Assembly (NCBI GenBank): GCA_017464525.1 | Contig: JAFTZM010000008.1 | Coordinates: forward strand, 54,109 to 118,108 | Length of the DNA stretch: 64,000 nucleotides | Source: Clostridia bacterium | Lineage (GTDB): Bacteria > Bacillota > Clostridia > Oscillospirales > QAKW01 | Direction: 5' to 3' | Part shown: positions 17,345 through 26,469 of the stretch, piece by piece | How positions within the stretch are numbered: position 1 is the stretch's first letter | How the letters are laid out: each line of letters begins with the position of its first letter | Translations under genes and position numbers: made by a program | The notes under the pieces: generated by a model | The model's input: only the letters and a program-made list of their open reading frames with translations | The model's database searches: none | What the model was told of the DNA's origin: nothing

Positions 17345-17743
17345 ATGCAGATCACTGATCCTATCGCAGATTTGCTCACCCGTATCCGGAATGCAAATGC
17401 TGCAAAGCACGAAACTGTTTCCATCCCTGCTTCCAACATGAAGAAGGCTATCTGCCAGATCCTTGTGGATGAGGGATACATTAAAGAGATGAAGGTGGAA
17501 GATGACGGCCTGCAGGGCAACATCGTTCTGACCTTGAAGTACGGCGAAAACAAGACTCGCATCATCCAGGGCCTGAAGAGAATTTCCAAGCCCGGTCTGC
17601 GGATCTATGCCGGTGTAGAAGATATGCCCCGTGTAAGAAAGGGCCTTGGCACCGCTATCGTATCTACCTCTAAGGGTATCGTTACCGATAAGCAGGCCAG
17701 AAAGTTAGGTGTAGGCGGCGAAGTGCTGGCTTACATTTGGTAA
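17345..17743 (+). CDS. rpsH: 30S ribosomal protein S8
   Basis: 132 residues. S8 binds the central domain of 16S rRNA; in enterobacteria it represses the spc operon. Recognised by [16 protein letters not shown] and the C-terminal [30 protein letters not shown] upstream and again before rplF. Confidence 0.97.
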   Translation: MQITDPIADLLTRIRNANAAKHETVSIPASNMKKAICQILVDEGYIKEMKVEDDGLQGNIVLTLKYGENKTRIIQGLKRISKPGLRIYAGVEDMPRVRKGLGTAIVSTSKGIVTDKQARKLGVGGEVLAYIW

Positions 17744-17755
17744 GGAGGAATTCTG

Positions 17756-18304
17756 ATGTCGAGAATTGGTAGAAAACCGATCACTATTCCCGCTGGTGTT
17801 GAAGTGAAACTGGGCAGTGACAATACCATCACTGTCAAGGGTCCCAAGGGTGAGCTGACCAAGACCATGCATCCTGATATGCAGATCGCTGTGGAAGGCA
17901 CCGAGATCATTGTGACCCGCCCCGACGATGAGAAGCTGCATCGCTCTCTTCACGGCCTCACCCGGACTTTGATCGCAAACATGGTTGAAGGTGTAACCAA
18001 GGGTTACTCCAAGGAACTGGAGATCCGTGGCGTCGGTTACAGAGCTCAGCTGCAGGGCAAGACTCTGAACATGAACCTGGGTTTTTCCCACCCTGTTATT
18101 ATTGAACCCATTGATGGTATCACCATCGAGGTTCCTGCTCAGAATAAGGTGGTAATCTCCGGTATCGATAAGCAGCTGGTAGGCCACTTTGCTGCAAACG
18201 TACGCTTTAAGAGACCCCCCGAGCCCTATAAGGGTGCCGGTATCCGCTATGTGGATGAGGTCGTTAAGCATAAAGAAGGTAAAGCCGGTAAGGGCTCTAA
18301 GTAA
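17756..18304 (+). CDS. rplF: 50S ribosomal protein L6
   Basis: 182 residues. L6 lies near the GTPase-factor binding region. Recognised by [17 protein letters not shown] and the C-terminal [13 protein letters not shown] signature (here [17 protein letters not shown]). AAGGAGGA is located seven bases before the ATG. Confidence 0.98.
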   Translation: MSRIGRKPITIPAGVEVKLGSDNTITVKGPKGELTKTMHPDMQIAVEGTEIIVTRPDDEKLHRSLHGLTRTLIANMVEGVTKGYSKELEIRGVGYRAQLQGKTLNMNLGFSHPVIIEPIDGITIEVPAQNKVVISGIDKQLVGHFAANVRFKRPPEPYKGAGIRYVDEVVKHKEGKAGKGSK

Positions 18305-18322
18305 TAAAGGGAGGATAAGATT

Positions 18323-18682
18323 ATGGTTAAGAAGCCTGATAGCAATGCTGCAAGAATCAAACGGCATAAGCGCGTTCGCTCCAAGATCTCCGGAACTCCC
18401 GAGCGTCCCCGTCTTTGCGTTTTCCGTTCTGCAAAGCATATTTATGCCCAGATCATCGATGATGTGAACGGCGTTACTCTGGTAAGTGCTTCCAGCATGG
18501 AGAAGGACTTTACCGAATACGGCGGCAATAAGGATGCTGCCAAGAAGGTGGGCACCATCATTGCTGAGCGTGCTCTTGAGAAGAAGATCGATACTGTCGT
18601 GTTCGACAGAGGCGGTTTTGTTTACCACGGCCGTGTTCAGGCACTGGCCGAGGGCGCCCGTGAAGGCGGACTGAAATTCTAA
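18323..18682 (+). CDS. rplR: 50S ribosomal protein L18
   Basis: 119 residues. L18 carries 5S rRNA together with L5. Recognised by the basic N-terminus, [20 protein letters not shown] and the terminal [27 protein letters not shown] ending (conserved GRV..LA.GAREGGL). AGGGAGG precedes the ATG. Confidence 0.97.
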   Translation: MVKKPDSNAARIKRHKRVRSKISGTPERPRLCVFRSAKHIYAQIIDDVNGVTLVSASSMEKDFTEYGGNKDAAKKVGTIIAERALEKKIDTVVFDRGGFVYHGRVQALAEGAREGGLKF

Positions 18683-18699
18683 TTGGAGGAGAAAGAATA

Positions 18700-19203
18700 A
18701 TGGCTAATAAAATTGATGCAACTACGCTGGACCTTCAAGAGAGAGTCGTGTCCCTGAACCGGGTTTCCAAGACCGTTAAGGGCGGACGTATCATGAAGTT
18801 CTCCGCACTGATCGTTGTCGGCGACGGCAACGGCCGTGTTGGCGCCGGCCTTGGTAAGGCCGCTGAAGTACCCGAAGCTATCCGCAAGGGTATTGAGGAT
18901 GCCAAGAAAAATATGATCACCATCAGCCTGAAGGATACCACCATCCCCCATGAGATCGTTGGTAAGTACGGCGCTTCCATGGTAATCATGAAGCCTGCTG
19001 CTCCCGGTACCGGTGTTATCGCCGGCGGCGCTGTTCGTGCTGTACTGGAGATGGCCGGTATTAAGGATATCAGAACCAAGGCTCTGCGTTCCCGCAATCA
19101 GAGAAACGTTGTAAACGCTACTCTGGCTGGACTGGCTGCCTGTACTGATGCTGCCACCGTTGCCGCAAAGCGCGGTAAGACCGTAGAAGAGATCTTAGGT
19201 TAA
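18700..19203 (+). CDS. rpsE: 30S ribosomal protein S5
   Basis: 167 residues. S5 lies at the decoding side and affects accuracy and helicase action at mRNA entry. The double-stranded RNA-binding N-domain is seen in [19 protein letters not shown] and [17 protein letters not shown], the C-domain in [20 protein letters not shown]. Spacing to rplR and rpmD is short. Confidence 0.98.
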   Translation: MANKIDATTLDLQERVVSLNRVSKTVKGGRIMKFSALIVVGDGNGRVGAGLGKAAEVPEAIRKGIEDAKKNMITISLKDTTIPHEIVGKYGASMVIMKPAAPGTGVIAGGAVRAVLEMAGIKDIRTKALRSRNQRNVVNATLAGLAACTDAATVAAKRGKTVEEILG

Positions 19204-19217
19204 GGGAGGCAATAACA

Positions 19218-19403
19218 ATGGCTAAAGTAAAAACTGTTAAGATCACTCTGGTAAAGAGCCTGATCGGCTGTAAGAAGGATCAGATCGCTACCGCTGAGGC
19301 CCTGGGCCTGAAGAAGGTTAACGATGCTACCGAGCAGCCCGACAATGCTTGCACTCAGGGTAAAATCAAGAAGATCATTCACCTGATCAAAGTAGAGAAG
19401 TAA
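19218..19403 (+). CDS. rpmD: 50S ribosomal protein L30
   Basis: 61 residues. Short-form bacterial L30, recognised by VKITLVKSLIGCKKDQIATAE-like N-terminus (LVKSLIGCKKDQ) and LGLKKVND. It occupies its standard place between rpsE and rplO. Confidence 0.95.
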   Translation: MAKVKTVKITLVKSLIGCKKDQIATAEALGLKKVNDATEQPDNACTQGKIKKIIHLIKVEK

Positions 19404-19415
19404 GGAGGAAGAAAC

Positions 19416-19856
19416 ATGAAATTACACGAACTTGCTCCTGTAAGCGGCTCCACTTCCGTTTCTAAGAGAAAGGGCAGAGGCCCCGGATCCGGTAACGGTA
19501 AGACCGGCGGTCATGGCCATAAGGGCCAGAAAGCCCGTTCCGGCGGTAGCATCCGTCTGGGCTTTGAAGGCGGCCAGATGCCCTTGCAAAGACGGTTGCC
19601 GAAGCGCGGCTTCAACAATATCTTCGCTAAGAAGTATGTTGTGCTGACCCTCAGCGATCTGAACGCTTTTAATGCCGGAGATGTAGTGGATATTAATGCG
19701 GTTATTGAAGCCGGCTATGCCAAGAAGGCATTGGACGGTCTGAAGGTAATCGGAACCGGTTCCGTTGACAAGGCTATCACCGTGAAGGCAGTAAAGGTTA
19801 CTGCCGGTGCCAAAGAGAAAATCGAGGCTGTCGGCGGAAAGGTTGAGGTGATGTAA
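19416..19856 (+). CDS. rplO: 50S ribosomal protein L15
   Basis: 146 residues. L15 binds 23S rRNA late in assembly. The Gly/Arg-rich N-terminus (GRGPGSGNGKTGGHGHKGQK) and the FEGGQMPLQRRLPKRGF block are intact. AAGGAGGA precedes the ATG and secY starts two bases after its stop. Confidence 0.97.
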   Translation: MKLHELAPVSGSTSVSKRKGRGPGSGNGKTGGHGHKGQKARSGGSIRLGFEGGQMPLQRRLPKRGFNNIFAKKYVVLTLSDLNAFNAGDVVDINAVIEAGYAKKALDGLKVIGTGSVDKAITVKAVKVTAGAKEKIEAVGGKVEVM

Positions 19857-19857
19857 G

Positions 19858-21153
19858 ATGTTCAGCGTCTTCAAAAATGCCTGGAAAATCCAGGATTTGA
19901 GAAAGAAGCTCCTGTTCACTGCTTTTATCCTCCTGATCTTCCGGTTGGGCTGTAATATTACCGTTCCTTTTCTGGACGCTGAGGCTATGCAGTCTCTGTT
20001 CGCCGGCTATACTGCCGAGGGTAATATTTTCTCTTATTTAAATATCATGTCCGGTGGCGCAATGGACCAGGCTGCTATTTTCTCCCTGTCCATTTCCCCC
20101 TATATCAACGCATCCATCATTATGCAGCTGCTTATGGTTGCGATCCCTCCCCTGGAGCGGAAAATGAAGGATGATCCCGAAGGCGGCAAGAAGCTGATGG
20201 AACGTTGGACTCGTTACCTCACCGTCATCTTCTCCTTCCTGCTGGGCTTTGGTTACTACACCATCTTGAAGAATGCCATCGACGTTGTTGATGCTGAGGC
20301 AGGTGTGTTCGGCGCTCTGGTAATCATATTCACCTTCGCTGTTGGCGCAGCCATCGTAATGTGGCTGGGTGAGAAGATCAATGAGCACGGCATCGGGAAC
20401 GGTATCTCCATGATCCTGTTCGCCGGTATCGTCTCCAGTATGCCCGGCACCATCAACCTGCTCTACAACAACATTCTCGCCGGTGCAGTTCATTGGATCC
20501 TGGCTGTTGTTCTGGTGATCATTGTGATCGCTATGATCGGCTTCGTTGTGTTTGTGACCAACGGCGAGCGCCGTATCCCTGTGCAGTATGCCAAGCAGGT
20601 GAAGGGCCGTAAGATGTACGGCGGTCAGAATACCAATATTCCCCTGAAGGTGAATATGGTAGGCGTTCTGCCCATCATCTTTGCGCAGTCCTTCGTGATG
20701 CTGCCCGCTACTATTCTGAACTTCTTCCCCAAACTGCAGAACACCTGGTTCGGCAGCGTGGTAGATGCTCTGAGCGTAGGCGGTTGGATCTATACCGTTC
20801 TGATGTTCCTGCTGATCATCTTCTTCAGCTATTTCTATACTGTGATCACCTTCAACCCTGTTGAGGTGGCCAATAACCTGAAGAAGAACGGCGGCTTCAT
20901 CATGGGCATCCGCCCCGGTAAGCCCACTGCAGATTTCATTACCAAGAGCCTGAACCGTGTCACCCTGATCGGTGCCATCTTCCTTGGCCTGGTATCTGCT
21001 CTGCCCAACGTTGTAGCGATGATCAATTCCAATCTGTCCTCCGTTGCCATCGGCGGTACCACCCTGCTCATCGTAGTCGGTGTTGCTCTGGAAACTGTGA
21101 AGACTCTGGAATCTCAGATGCTGATGCGTCACTACAAGGGCTTCCTTGAGTAA
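19858..21153 (+). CDS. secY: Preprotein translocase subunit SecY
   Basis: 431 residues with about ten hydrophobic membrane segments. SecY is the protein-conducting channel in the membrane, partnered by SecE and SecG and driven by SecA. Visible signatures: AIFSLSISPYINASIIMQLL (plug and second segment), GIGNGISMILFAGIV and VVFVTNGERRIPVQYAKQ, the cytoplasmic loop that contacts SecA and ribosomes. The start is two bases after rplO, with GAGGTGATG as ribosome site. Position in the spc operon is standard. Confidence 0.98.
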   Translation: MFSVFKNAWKIQDLRKKLLFTAFILLIFRLGCNITVPFLDAEAMQSLFAGYTAEGNIFSYLNIMSGGAMDQAAIFSLSISPYINASIIMQLLMVAIPPLERKMKDDPEGGKKLMERWTRYLTVIFSFLLGFGYYTILKNAIDVVDAEAGVFGALVIIFTFAVGAAIVMWLGEKINEHGIGNGISMILFAGIVSSMPGTINLLYNNILAGAVHWILAVVLVIIVIAMIGFVVFVTNGERRIPVQYAKQVKGRKMYGGQNTNIPLKVNMVGVLPIIFAQSFVMLPATILNFFPKLQNTWFGSVVDALSVGGWIYTVLMFLLIIFFSYFYTVITFNPVEVANNLKKNGGFIMGIRPGKPTADFITKSLNRVTLIGAIFLGLVSALPNVVAMINSNLSSVAIGGTTLLIVVGVALETVKTLESQMLMRHYKGFLE

Positions 21154-21168
21154 GGATAGGTGCGTATC

Positions 21169-21810
21169 ATGAAGTTGATTCTTTTAGGCGCGCCGGGTGC
21201 CGGCAAAGGCACTCAGGCAGAAAACATCTCAGGTCGTTATGAGATCCCCACCATCTCTACCGGTAATATGATCCGGGCAGCCATTCATAACGGTACCGAG
21301 CTGGGCAAGCAGGCAGAAAGCCTGATCAATGCCGGCAAGCTGGTTCCCGATGAGGTTGTGATCGGCATGATCCGTGAGAGATTGGCAGAGGATGATTGCA
21401 AGAACGGTTTTATCCTGGACGGTTTTCCCCGTACCATCCCCCAGGCCGAGGCTCTGGAAAAGATGGGTATCAATATTGATATGGCCCTCTCCATTGAGGT
21501 GGCCGACGAGAAGATCGTGCAGCGGATGAGCGGCAGACGTGTCTGCCCCGCTTGCGGCATGACCTATCATGTAGATTTTAAGCCCTCTGAAGATAACAAA
21601 CATTGTAATGAGTGTAAGACCGAGCTGATCATCCGGAAGGATGACCACCCCGACACTGTTCTGGATCGGTTGAAAACTTATCACGAAACCACCGAGCCCC
21701 TGAAGGCATTCTATGATGCCCGCGGGAAGCTGGTGATGGTGGAAGGCCGGGAAGAACTGGCCGAGACCACTAAAGCAACCTTTGAAGCTATCGAGGCGTT
21801 TTTAAAATGA
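21169..21810 (+). CDS. adk: Adenylate kinase
   Basis: 213 residues from the ATG at 21169; an upstream in-frame GTG at 21160 overlaps the ribosome site (AAGGATAGG) and is rejected. It converts AMP and ATP to two ADP. The P-loop LLGAPGAGKGTQ, the AMP-binding STGNMIRA and LDGFPRT are present. The LID domain carries four cysteines (CPAC and CNEC), the structural zinc site typical of Gram-positive Adk. The map start overlaps its stop. Confidence 0.98.
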   Translation: MKLILLGAPGAGKGTQAENISGRYEIPTISTGNMIRAAIHNGTELGKQAESLINAGKLVPDEVVIGMIRERLAEDDCKNGFILDGFPRTIPQAEALEKMGINIDMALSIEVADEKIVQRMSGRRVCPACGMTYHVDFKPSEDNKHCNECKTELIIRKDDHPDTVLDRLKTYHETTEPLKAFYDARGKLVMVEGREELAETTKATFEAIEAFLK

Positions 21811-22559
21811 TGATCATCAAATCCGATAGTGATATTCGCTTGATGCGCAAGGCCGGCGCTGTTGCAGCCGGTGCGCTTCAGGCGGCAGGTGAGGCGATCT
21901 GCCCCGGGATGTCCACCAAGGAGTTGGATAAGATCGTTGAGAACTATATCCGCTCCCATGGTGCCCGCCCTTCCTTTAAGGGCTACGGCGGATTTCCCGC
22001 CAGCGCCTGCATCTCCGTCAATGAGGTCGTGATCCACGGCATCCCTTCCGATAAGATCATCCTGAAGGAGGGTGATATTGTCAGCGTGGATGTGGGTGCC
22101 TATCTGGGCGGATTTCACGGTGACACAGCCAATACCTTTCCGGTAGGCAATGTCTCCCCGGAAGCCATGCAGCTTATCGAGGTCACTCGGGAAAGCCTGC
22201 GCCGTGTAGAAGAGATTCTGAAGGGCGGCATCCGGCTGGGCGATATCGGGCACTGTGTGGAAAGCTATGTGCAGCAGTTCGGCTATAGTCCGGTGAAGGA
22301 CTTTGTGGGCCACGGTGTAGGCCGTGCGCTCCATGAGGATCCTAATATCCCCAACTACGGCCGCCCCGGGCATGGCTTGCGCCTGCCCAAGGGTGCAACT
22401 GTGGCGATCGAGCCGATGATCAATCAAGGAACGGACCGGGTCATCGTGAGCAACGAGGACGGCTGGACTGTCACCACGGCAGATGGCAAACTCAGCGCTC
22501 ATTATGAACACACCTTCTTCATTGATGACGACCGCGGCTACATCCTTACAACGGTGTAA
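21807..22559 (+). CDS. map: Type I methionine aminopeptidase
   Basis: 250 residues. It removes the initiator Met from new proteins. The five metal ligands are visible: Asp in SVDVGAY, Asp in FHGDTANTF, His in VGHGVGRALHE, Glu in AIEPMI and Glu in YEHTFFI. Two adjacent ATG codons (21807, 21810) are possible starts; the first overlaps the adk stop. No separate ribosome site is seen, so translation is probably coupled to adk. The clustered position after adk is standard in Firmicutes. Confidence 0.97.
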   Translation: MMIIKSDSDIRLMRKAGAVAAGALQAAGEAICPGMSTKELDKIVENYIRSHGARPSFKGYGGFPASACISVNEVVIHGIPSDKIILKEGDIVSVDVGAYLGGFHGDTANTFPVGNVSPEAMQLIEVTRESLRRVEEILKGGIRLGDIGHCVESYVQQFGYSPVKDFVGHGVGRALHEDPNIPNYGRPGHGLRLPKGATVAIEPMINQGTDRVIVSNEDGWTVTTADGKLSAHYEHTFFIDDDRGYILTTV

Positions 22560-22562
22560 GCG

Positions 22563-22802
22563 ATGGGTCTCATTGAAAAAGGTACGGTGGTGCTAGTCAC
22601 CGCCGGTAAGGAAAAAGGTTCAATATTTGTTGTCGTAGAAGATTTTAATAGCCGTCAGGTCTGGATCGCAGACGGCCGCCGCCGTAAACTGGCCAACCCC
22701 CGCAAAAAGAGTGTCAAGCACTTGGTGGCGGTGGGGAAGCTTGCGGCGCTGCCGGAGCGGGACCGCCTGATCTGGAAAAGTCTTTCCCCATATCGGGGAT
22801 AA
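22563..22802 (+). CDS. KOW-domain RNA-binding protein (L14e-like)
   Basis: 79 residues starting three bases after map. The first half is a KOW-type motif ([20 protein letters not shown]) followed by [15 protein letters not shown]. Such small proteins, annotated as ribosomal L14E/L6E/L27E-like, occur between map and infA in many Clostridia. A role in RNA or ribosome binding is likely from the fold and the company it keeps, but its precise function is not established to my knowledge. Confidence 0.85.
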   Translation: MGLIEKGTVVLVTAGKEKGSIFVVVEDFNSRQVWIADGRRRKLANPRKKSVKHLVAVGKLAALPERDRLIWKSLSPYRG

Positions 22803-22813
22803 TAGGAGGACCT

Positions 22814-23171
<358 letters not shown>

Positions 23172-23215
23172 TCCCCCTACTTCAAGCTTGATTAATATGG
23201 AGGTGTAATAACCAA

Positions 23216-23581
23216 ATGGCAAGAATTGCTGGTATCGATTTACCGAAGGAAAAGCGCGTAGAGATCGGTTTGACCTATATCTACGGTATCGGTCGTAAGA
23301 CTTCCAACGACATTCTGGCTAAAGCCGGTGTTAATCCCGACACCAGAGTCAAGGATCTGACCGAGGAAGAGGTTGCTGCTATCCGTGCCGCCATGGACGG
23401 CTACGAGGTAGAGGGTGACCTGAGAAGAACTGTTGCTTTAGACATCAAGCGTCTGATCGAGATCGGATGCTACAGAGGCACTAGACATAGAAAAGGTTTA
23501 CCTGTTCGGGGCCAGAGATCCAAAACCAACGCCCGTACCAGAAAGGGCCCCAGAAAAACCATGGCAAATAAGAAGAAGTAA
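23216..23581 (+). CDS. rpsM: 30S ribosomal protein S13
   Basis: 121 residues. S13 bridges the 30S head to the 50S subunit and contacts P-site tRNA with its basic tail. Recognised by [28 protein letters not shown], and the C-terminal [24 protein letters not shown] is 12 bases before the ATG. Confidence 0.98.
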   Translation: MARIAGIDLPKEKRVEIGLTYIYGIGRKTSNDILAKAGVNPDTRVKDLTEEEVAAIRAAMDGYEVEGDLRRTVALDIKRLIEIGCYRGTRHRKGLPVRGQRSKTNARTRKGPRKTMANKKK

Positions 23582-23596
23582 AGGAGTGAATGAAGA

Positions 23597-23995
23597 ATGG
23601 CTGCAAAGGCTGTAAAGAAAGTAACCGGTAAGCGCCGTGTGAAAAAGAATATTGAACGTGGAGCCGCTCACATTCGCTCTACCTTCAACAATACGCTTGT
23701 TACCATTTCCGATGTAAACGGCAATGCGATCTCTTGGGCCAGCGCCGGCGGCATGGGTTTTAAAGGCTCCAGAAAGAGCACTCCCTTCGCTGCTCAGATG
23801 GCTGCAGAGACTGCTGCTAAGGCTGCAATGGAACATGGTCTCAAAACCGTTGAGGTTTATGTTAAGGGTCCGGGTGCCGGCCGTGAGGCTGCTATCCGTG
23901 CTCTGCAGACCGCAGGACTGGAGATCACCCTGATCAAGGATGTAACTCCCATCCCCCATAACGGCTGCAGACCCCCGAAGAGAAGAAGAGTATAA
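23597..23995 (+). CDS. rpsK: 30S ribosomal protein S11
   Basis: 132 residues. S11 forms the 30S platform near the E site. Recognised by [20 protein letters not shown], the [14 protein letters not shown] block and the terminal [21 protein letters not shown] precedes the ATG. Confidence 0.98.
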   Translation: MAAKAVKKVTGKRRVKKNIERGAAHIRSTFNNTLVTISDVNGNAISWASAGGMGFKGSRKSTPFAAQMAAETAAKAAMEHGLKTVEVYVKGPGAGREAAIRALQTAGLEITLIKDVTPIPHNGCRPPKRRRV

Positions 23996-24010
23996 GGAGG
24001 ATATGACGTT

Positions 24011-24631
24011 ATGGCTAGATATACTGGCGCTGTATGCCGTCAATGCCGCAGAGAAGGTCAGAAGCTGTTCCTGAAGGGCGAGCGCTGCTACTCCGATAAG
24101 TGCGCGATCACCCGCCGTGCCTATACACCCGGTCAGCATGGCCAGGGCAGAAAGAAAGTATCTGAGTATGGTACTCAGCTCAGAGAGAAGCAAAAGGTCA
24201 GAAGATATTATGGCGTTCTGGAGAGCCAGTTCGCTAAGTATTATGAAATGGCCGTTAAGAAACAGGGCGTTACCGGTGACAATCTGATGTCTATCGTTGA
24301 GAGCAGACTGGATAATGTCATCTACAGATTAGGCTTTGCTATGTCCAGACCCGAGGCGAGACAGTTGGTTCGCCACGGACACTTTACCGTAAACGGCAAG
24401 AAGGTAAACATTCCTTCCTACCTGGTAAGCATCGGTGATGTAATTGCAATTAAAGAAGGTAGCATGAACTCCACCAAGATCAAAGCGATCCTGGAAGCAA
24501 ACGAGAAGCGTGCTATCGTGAAGTGGCTGGAGCTGAACGGCACCACCGCTAAGGTTGTTGGCTTTGCCGACACCGAAGATATCGACCTCCCCGTCGAGAC
24601 TCACCTGATCGTCGAGTTGTACTCCAAGTAA
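24011..24631 (+). CDS. rpsD: 30S ribosomal protein S4, cysteine-containing form
   Basis: 206 residues. S4 nucleates assembly of the 5' domain of 16S rRNA. The N-terminus carries CRQC and CYSDKC, a four-cysteine zinc-type site. The S4 RNA-binding domain is seen at [19 protein letters not shown]. In several bacteria S4 controls its own operon; two mutually exclusive hairpins lie right after this gene (24630-24662). Confidence 0.97.
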   Translation: MARYTGAVCRQCRREGQKLFLKGERCYSDKCAITRRAYTPGQHGQGRKKVSEYGTQLREKQKVRRYYGVLESQFAKYYEMAVKKQGVTGDNLMSIVESRLDNVIYRLGFAMSRPEARQLVRHGHFTVNGKKVNIPSYLVSIGDVIAIKEGSMNSTKIKAILEANEKRAIVKWLELNGTTAKVVGFADTEDIDLPVETHLIVELYSK

Positions 24632-24742
24632 GAAAGTGCTCCTGCACTTTCTTGCGCAGGAGATCTCTTGGAAACGCTCTTTCGCTTGCGGATGCAGGCA
24701 TTTAAGATTAGGATGTAGAATTAAGGACTCACATAACGTGAG
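24630..24742 (+). promoter_or_regulatory. Alternative hairpins between rpsD and rpoA
   Basis: AAGAAAGTGC / GCACTTTCTT (24630-24653, TCCT loop) and CTCCTGC / GCAGGAG (24639-24645 with 24656-24662) share bases, so only one can form at a time. A third small stem CTCAC / GTGAG (24728-24742) stands just before the rpoA ribosome site. The 131-base gap is the longest between genes inside the operon. A regulatory or processing role is inference. Confidence 0.5.
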
Positions 24743-24762
24743 ATTATAAGGAGGTTTTAGAT

Positions 24763-25713
24763 ATGATCGAGATTGAAAGACCCCGGATCGAAACCGAGGT
24801 GATCGGTGATAATGGCGAGTACGGCCGTTTTGTGGCTGATCCTCTGGAGAGAGGCTACGGTCTCACCCTTGGCAACTCTCTGCGCCGAATTCTGCTTTCC
24901 TCCCTGCCTGGCTGTGCAGTTGTTGCAGCCAAGATCAATGATGTTCCCCATGAATTCACCACCATTGAAGGCGTGAAGGAGGATGTTACCGAGATCATCC
25001 TGAACATCAAGGGCATTATCCCGAAGCTCTACTGCGAAGAGCAAAAAACCGTATATATCGAGGCGAAGGGCCCCTGCGTTGTGACTGCCGGCGATATTAA
25101 GGCAGACAGCGATGTTGAGATCCTGAACCCTGATCATGTCCTGGCGACTCTGGGCGAGGGTGCCGTTTTGAATATTGAGCTGGTCATCGATCATGGCCGC
25201 GGCTATGTTTCCGCCGAAAAGAATAAGGCCTATACCGAAAACCAGACCAATATGCTGGCTGTGGACAGCGACTTCTCTCCTGTTACCAAGGTAAACTATA
25301 AGGTAGAGAACACCCGTGTCGGTCAGATCACCGACTTTGATAAGCTGACTCTGGAAGTTTGGACCAACGCAGTTACGTCCGCCAGTGATGCAGTTTCTTT
25401 GGCCGCAAAGGTAATGAACGAGCATCTTTCTTTGTTCATTGATCTTTCCGAAAAGGCAAAGAACGCCGAGATCATGGTAGATAAGGAAGTTTCCTCTACC
25501 AGCACCGCCCTCCGGATGACCATCGAGGAGCTGGATCTCTCCGTTCGTTCCTTCAATTGCTTGAAGCGTGCCGGTATCAATACCGTGGAGGATCTGATCA
25601 ATAAGAGCGAAGAGGATATGATGAAGGTTCGGAACCTTGGCAGAAAGTCCCTGGACGAAGTGATCGGCAAGATCGCCTCTCTGGGCCTTGCGCTGAAGAA
25701 GGACGACGAATAA
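24763..25713 (+). CDS. rpoA: DNA-directed RNA polymerase subunit alpha
   Basis: 316 residues. The N-terminal domain dimerises and starts polymerase assembly ([19 protein letters not shown]); the C-terminal domain binds UP elements and activators ([20 protein letters not shown], then [11 protein letters not shown]). AAGGAGG precedes the ATG. It is followed by rplQ as is usual. Confidence 0.98.
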   Translation: MIEIERPRIETEVIGDNGEYGRFVADPLERGYGLTLGNSLRRILLSSLPGCAVVAAKINDVPHEFTTIEGVKEDVTEIILNIKGIIPKLYCEEQKTVYIEAKGPCVVTAGDIKADSDVEILNPDHVLATLGEGAVLNIELVIDHGRGYVSAEKNKAYTENQTNMLAVDSDFSPVTKVNYKVENTRVGQITDFDKLTLEVWTNAVTSASDAVSLAAKVMNEHLSLFIDLSEKAKNAEIMVDKEVSSTSTALRMTIEELDLSVRSFNCLKRAGINTVEDLINKSEEDMMKVRNLGRKSLDEVIGKIASLGLALKKDDE

Positions 25714-25752
25714 TTATTACTGATTTACTGATTGCAAAGGAGGTTTACTCTT

Positions 25753-26094
25753 ATGTCCGGTTATAGAAAGTTGGGCCGCCCTACCGCTCATCGTAAGGCG
25801 ATGCTCAGAGGCATGGTAACCTATCTGCTGGAGAACGGTTCTGTTGAAACCACTTTGACCCGTGCAAAGGAAGTTGGCAGAGTCGCCGAGAAGATGATTA
25901 CCTTGGGCAAGGCTAATACGCTGCACACCAAGCGTCAGGCTCTGTCCTACATTACCAAGGAAGATGTTGTTAATAAGCTGTTTACCGAGATCGCTCCCAA
26001 TTATGAAAGCGTGAACGGCGGTTACACCCGTATCGTAAAGATCGGCCCCCGCCGCGGTGACGGTGCTGAAATGGCTATCGTTCAGTTGGTATAA
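25753..26094 (+). CDS. rplQ: 50S ribosomal protein L17
   Basis: 113 residues from the ATG at 25753, ten bases after AAGGAGG; an in-frame ATG 21 bases upstream lies before that ribosome site. Recognised by [18 protein letters not shown] and the C-terminal [25 protein letters not shown] ending ([13 protein letters not shown]). Last gene of the operon, followed by a terminator. Confidence 0.97.
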   Translation: MSGYRKLGRPTAHRKAMLRGMVTYLLENGSVETTLTRAKEVGRVAEKMITLGKANTLHTKRQALSYITKEDVVNKLFTEIAPNYESVNGGYTRIVKIGPRRGDGAEMAIVQLV

Positions 26095-26105
26095 TTAAAT
26101 TTTTA

Positions 26106-26133
26106 AAAAGAGACCTCTTCGGAGGTCTCTTTT
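26106..26133 (+). terminator. Terminator of the S10-spc-alpha operon
   Basis: AAAAGAGACCTC / GAGGTCTCTTTT around a TTCG loop, 11 bases after rplQ. Confidence 0.92.
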
Positions 26134-26239
26134 GTTTGTTGTATACAAAAATGAGTCGCTTTAGTTGTTCAATATAAATAAGGAATGTTACATTAATGTG
26201 ACAAATTGGAAATTTGGTCGATTTTATTAATTTGCTGTG

Positions 26240-26245
26240 TATAAT
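26240..26245 (+). promoter_or_regulatory. Candidate -10 of a small transcription unit
   Basis: A consensus TATAAT stands 22 bases before a strong ribosome site. The -35 region (about 26217) is poor, so the promoter call is tentative. Confidence 0.45.
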
Positions 26246-26267
26246 AGAAAATGAAGGAGGCGACGAA

Positions 26268-26363
26268 ATGCGTGTAAAGAGAATCAACATAATATGCCTG
26301 ATATTCATACCGGCAAGACTATGGGGAGTACAAGCTTCCATTATGAATTCGATCAATAAATAA
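26268..26363 (+). CDS. Putative 31-residue small protein
   Basis: ATG at 26268 preceded by AAGGAGG (26254-26260). The product begins MRVKRINIICLIFIPARLW: a basic start and a short hydrophobic stretch, so it might insert in the membrane. I do not recognise a family. Support comes only from the good ribosome site, the upstream TATAAT and a terminator directly after it (26366-26402), which together make an isolated unit between the ribosomal operon and the EEP array. It could instead be a small RNA with a chance reading frame. Confidence 0.45.
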   Translation: MRVKRINIICLIFIPARLWGVQASIMNSINK

Positions 26364-26365
26364 CT

Positions 26366-26402
26366 GCAACGGGAATGCCTTTCTTTGGCGTTCCCGTTGT
26401 AC
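26366..26402 (+). terminator. Terminator after the small reading frame
   Basis: Stem CAACGGGAATGCC / GGCGTTCCCGTTG with loop TTTCTTT, followed by TACTTTTTG. Confidence 0.85.
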
Positions 26403-26408
26403 TTTTTG

Positions 26409-26437
26409 TTGCAATCTCTTCCTAATTGTGATATATT
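26409..26437 (+). promoter_or_regulatory. Promoter at the head of the EEP array
   Basis: TTGCAA (26409-26414), 17-base spacer, TATATT (26432-26437); about 30 bases before the first lipoprotein start. Confidence 0.7.
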
Positions 26438-26469
26438 TAAAGAAACAACACCCCGAAAGGAGCCGTTTT

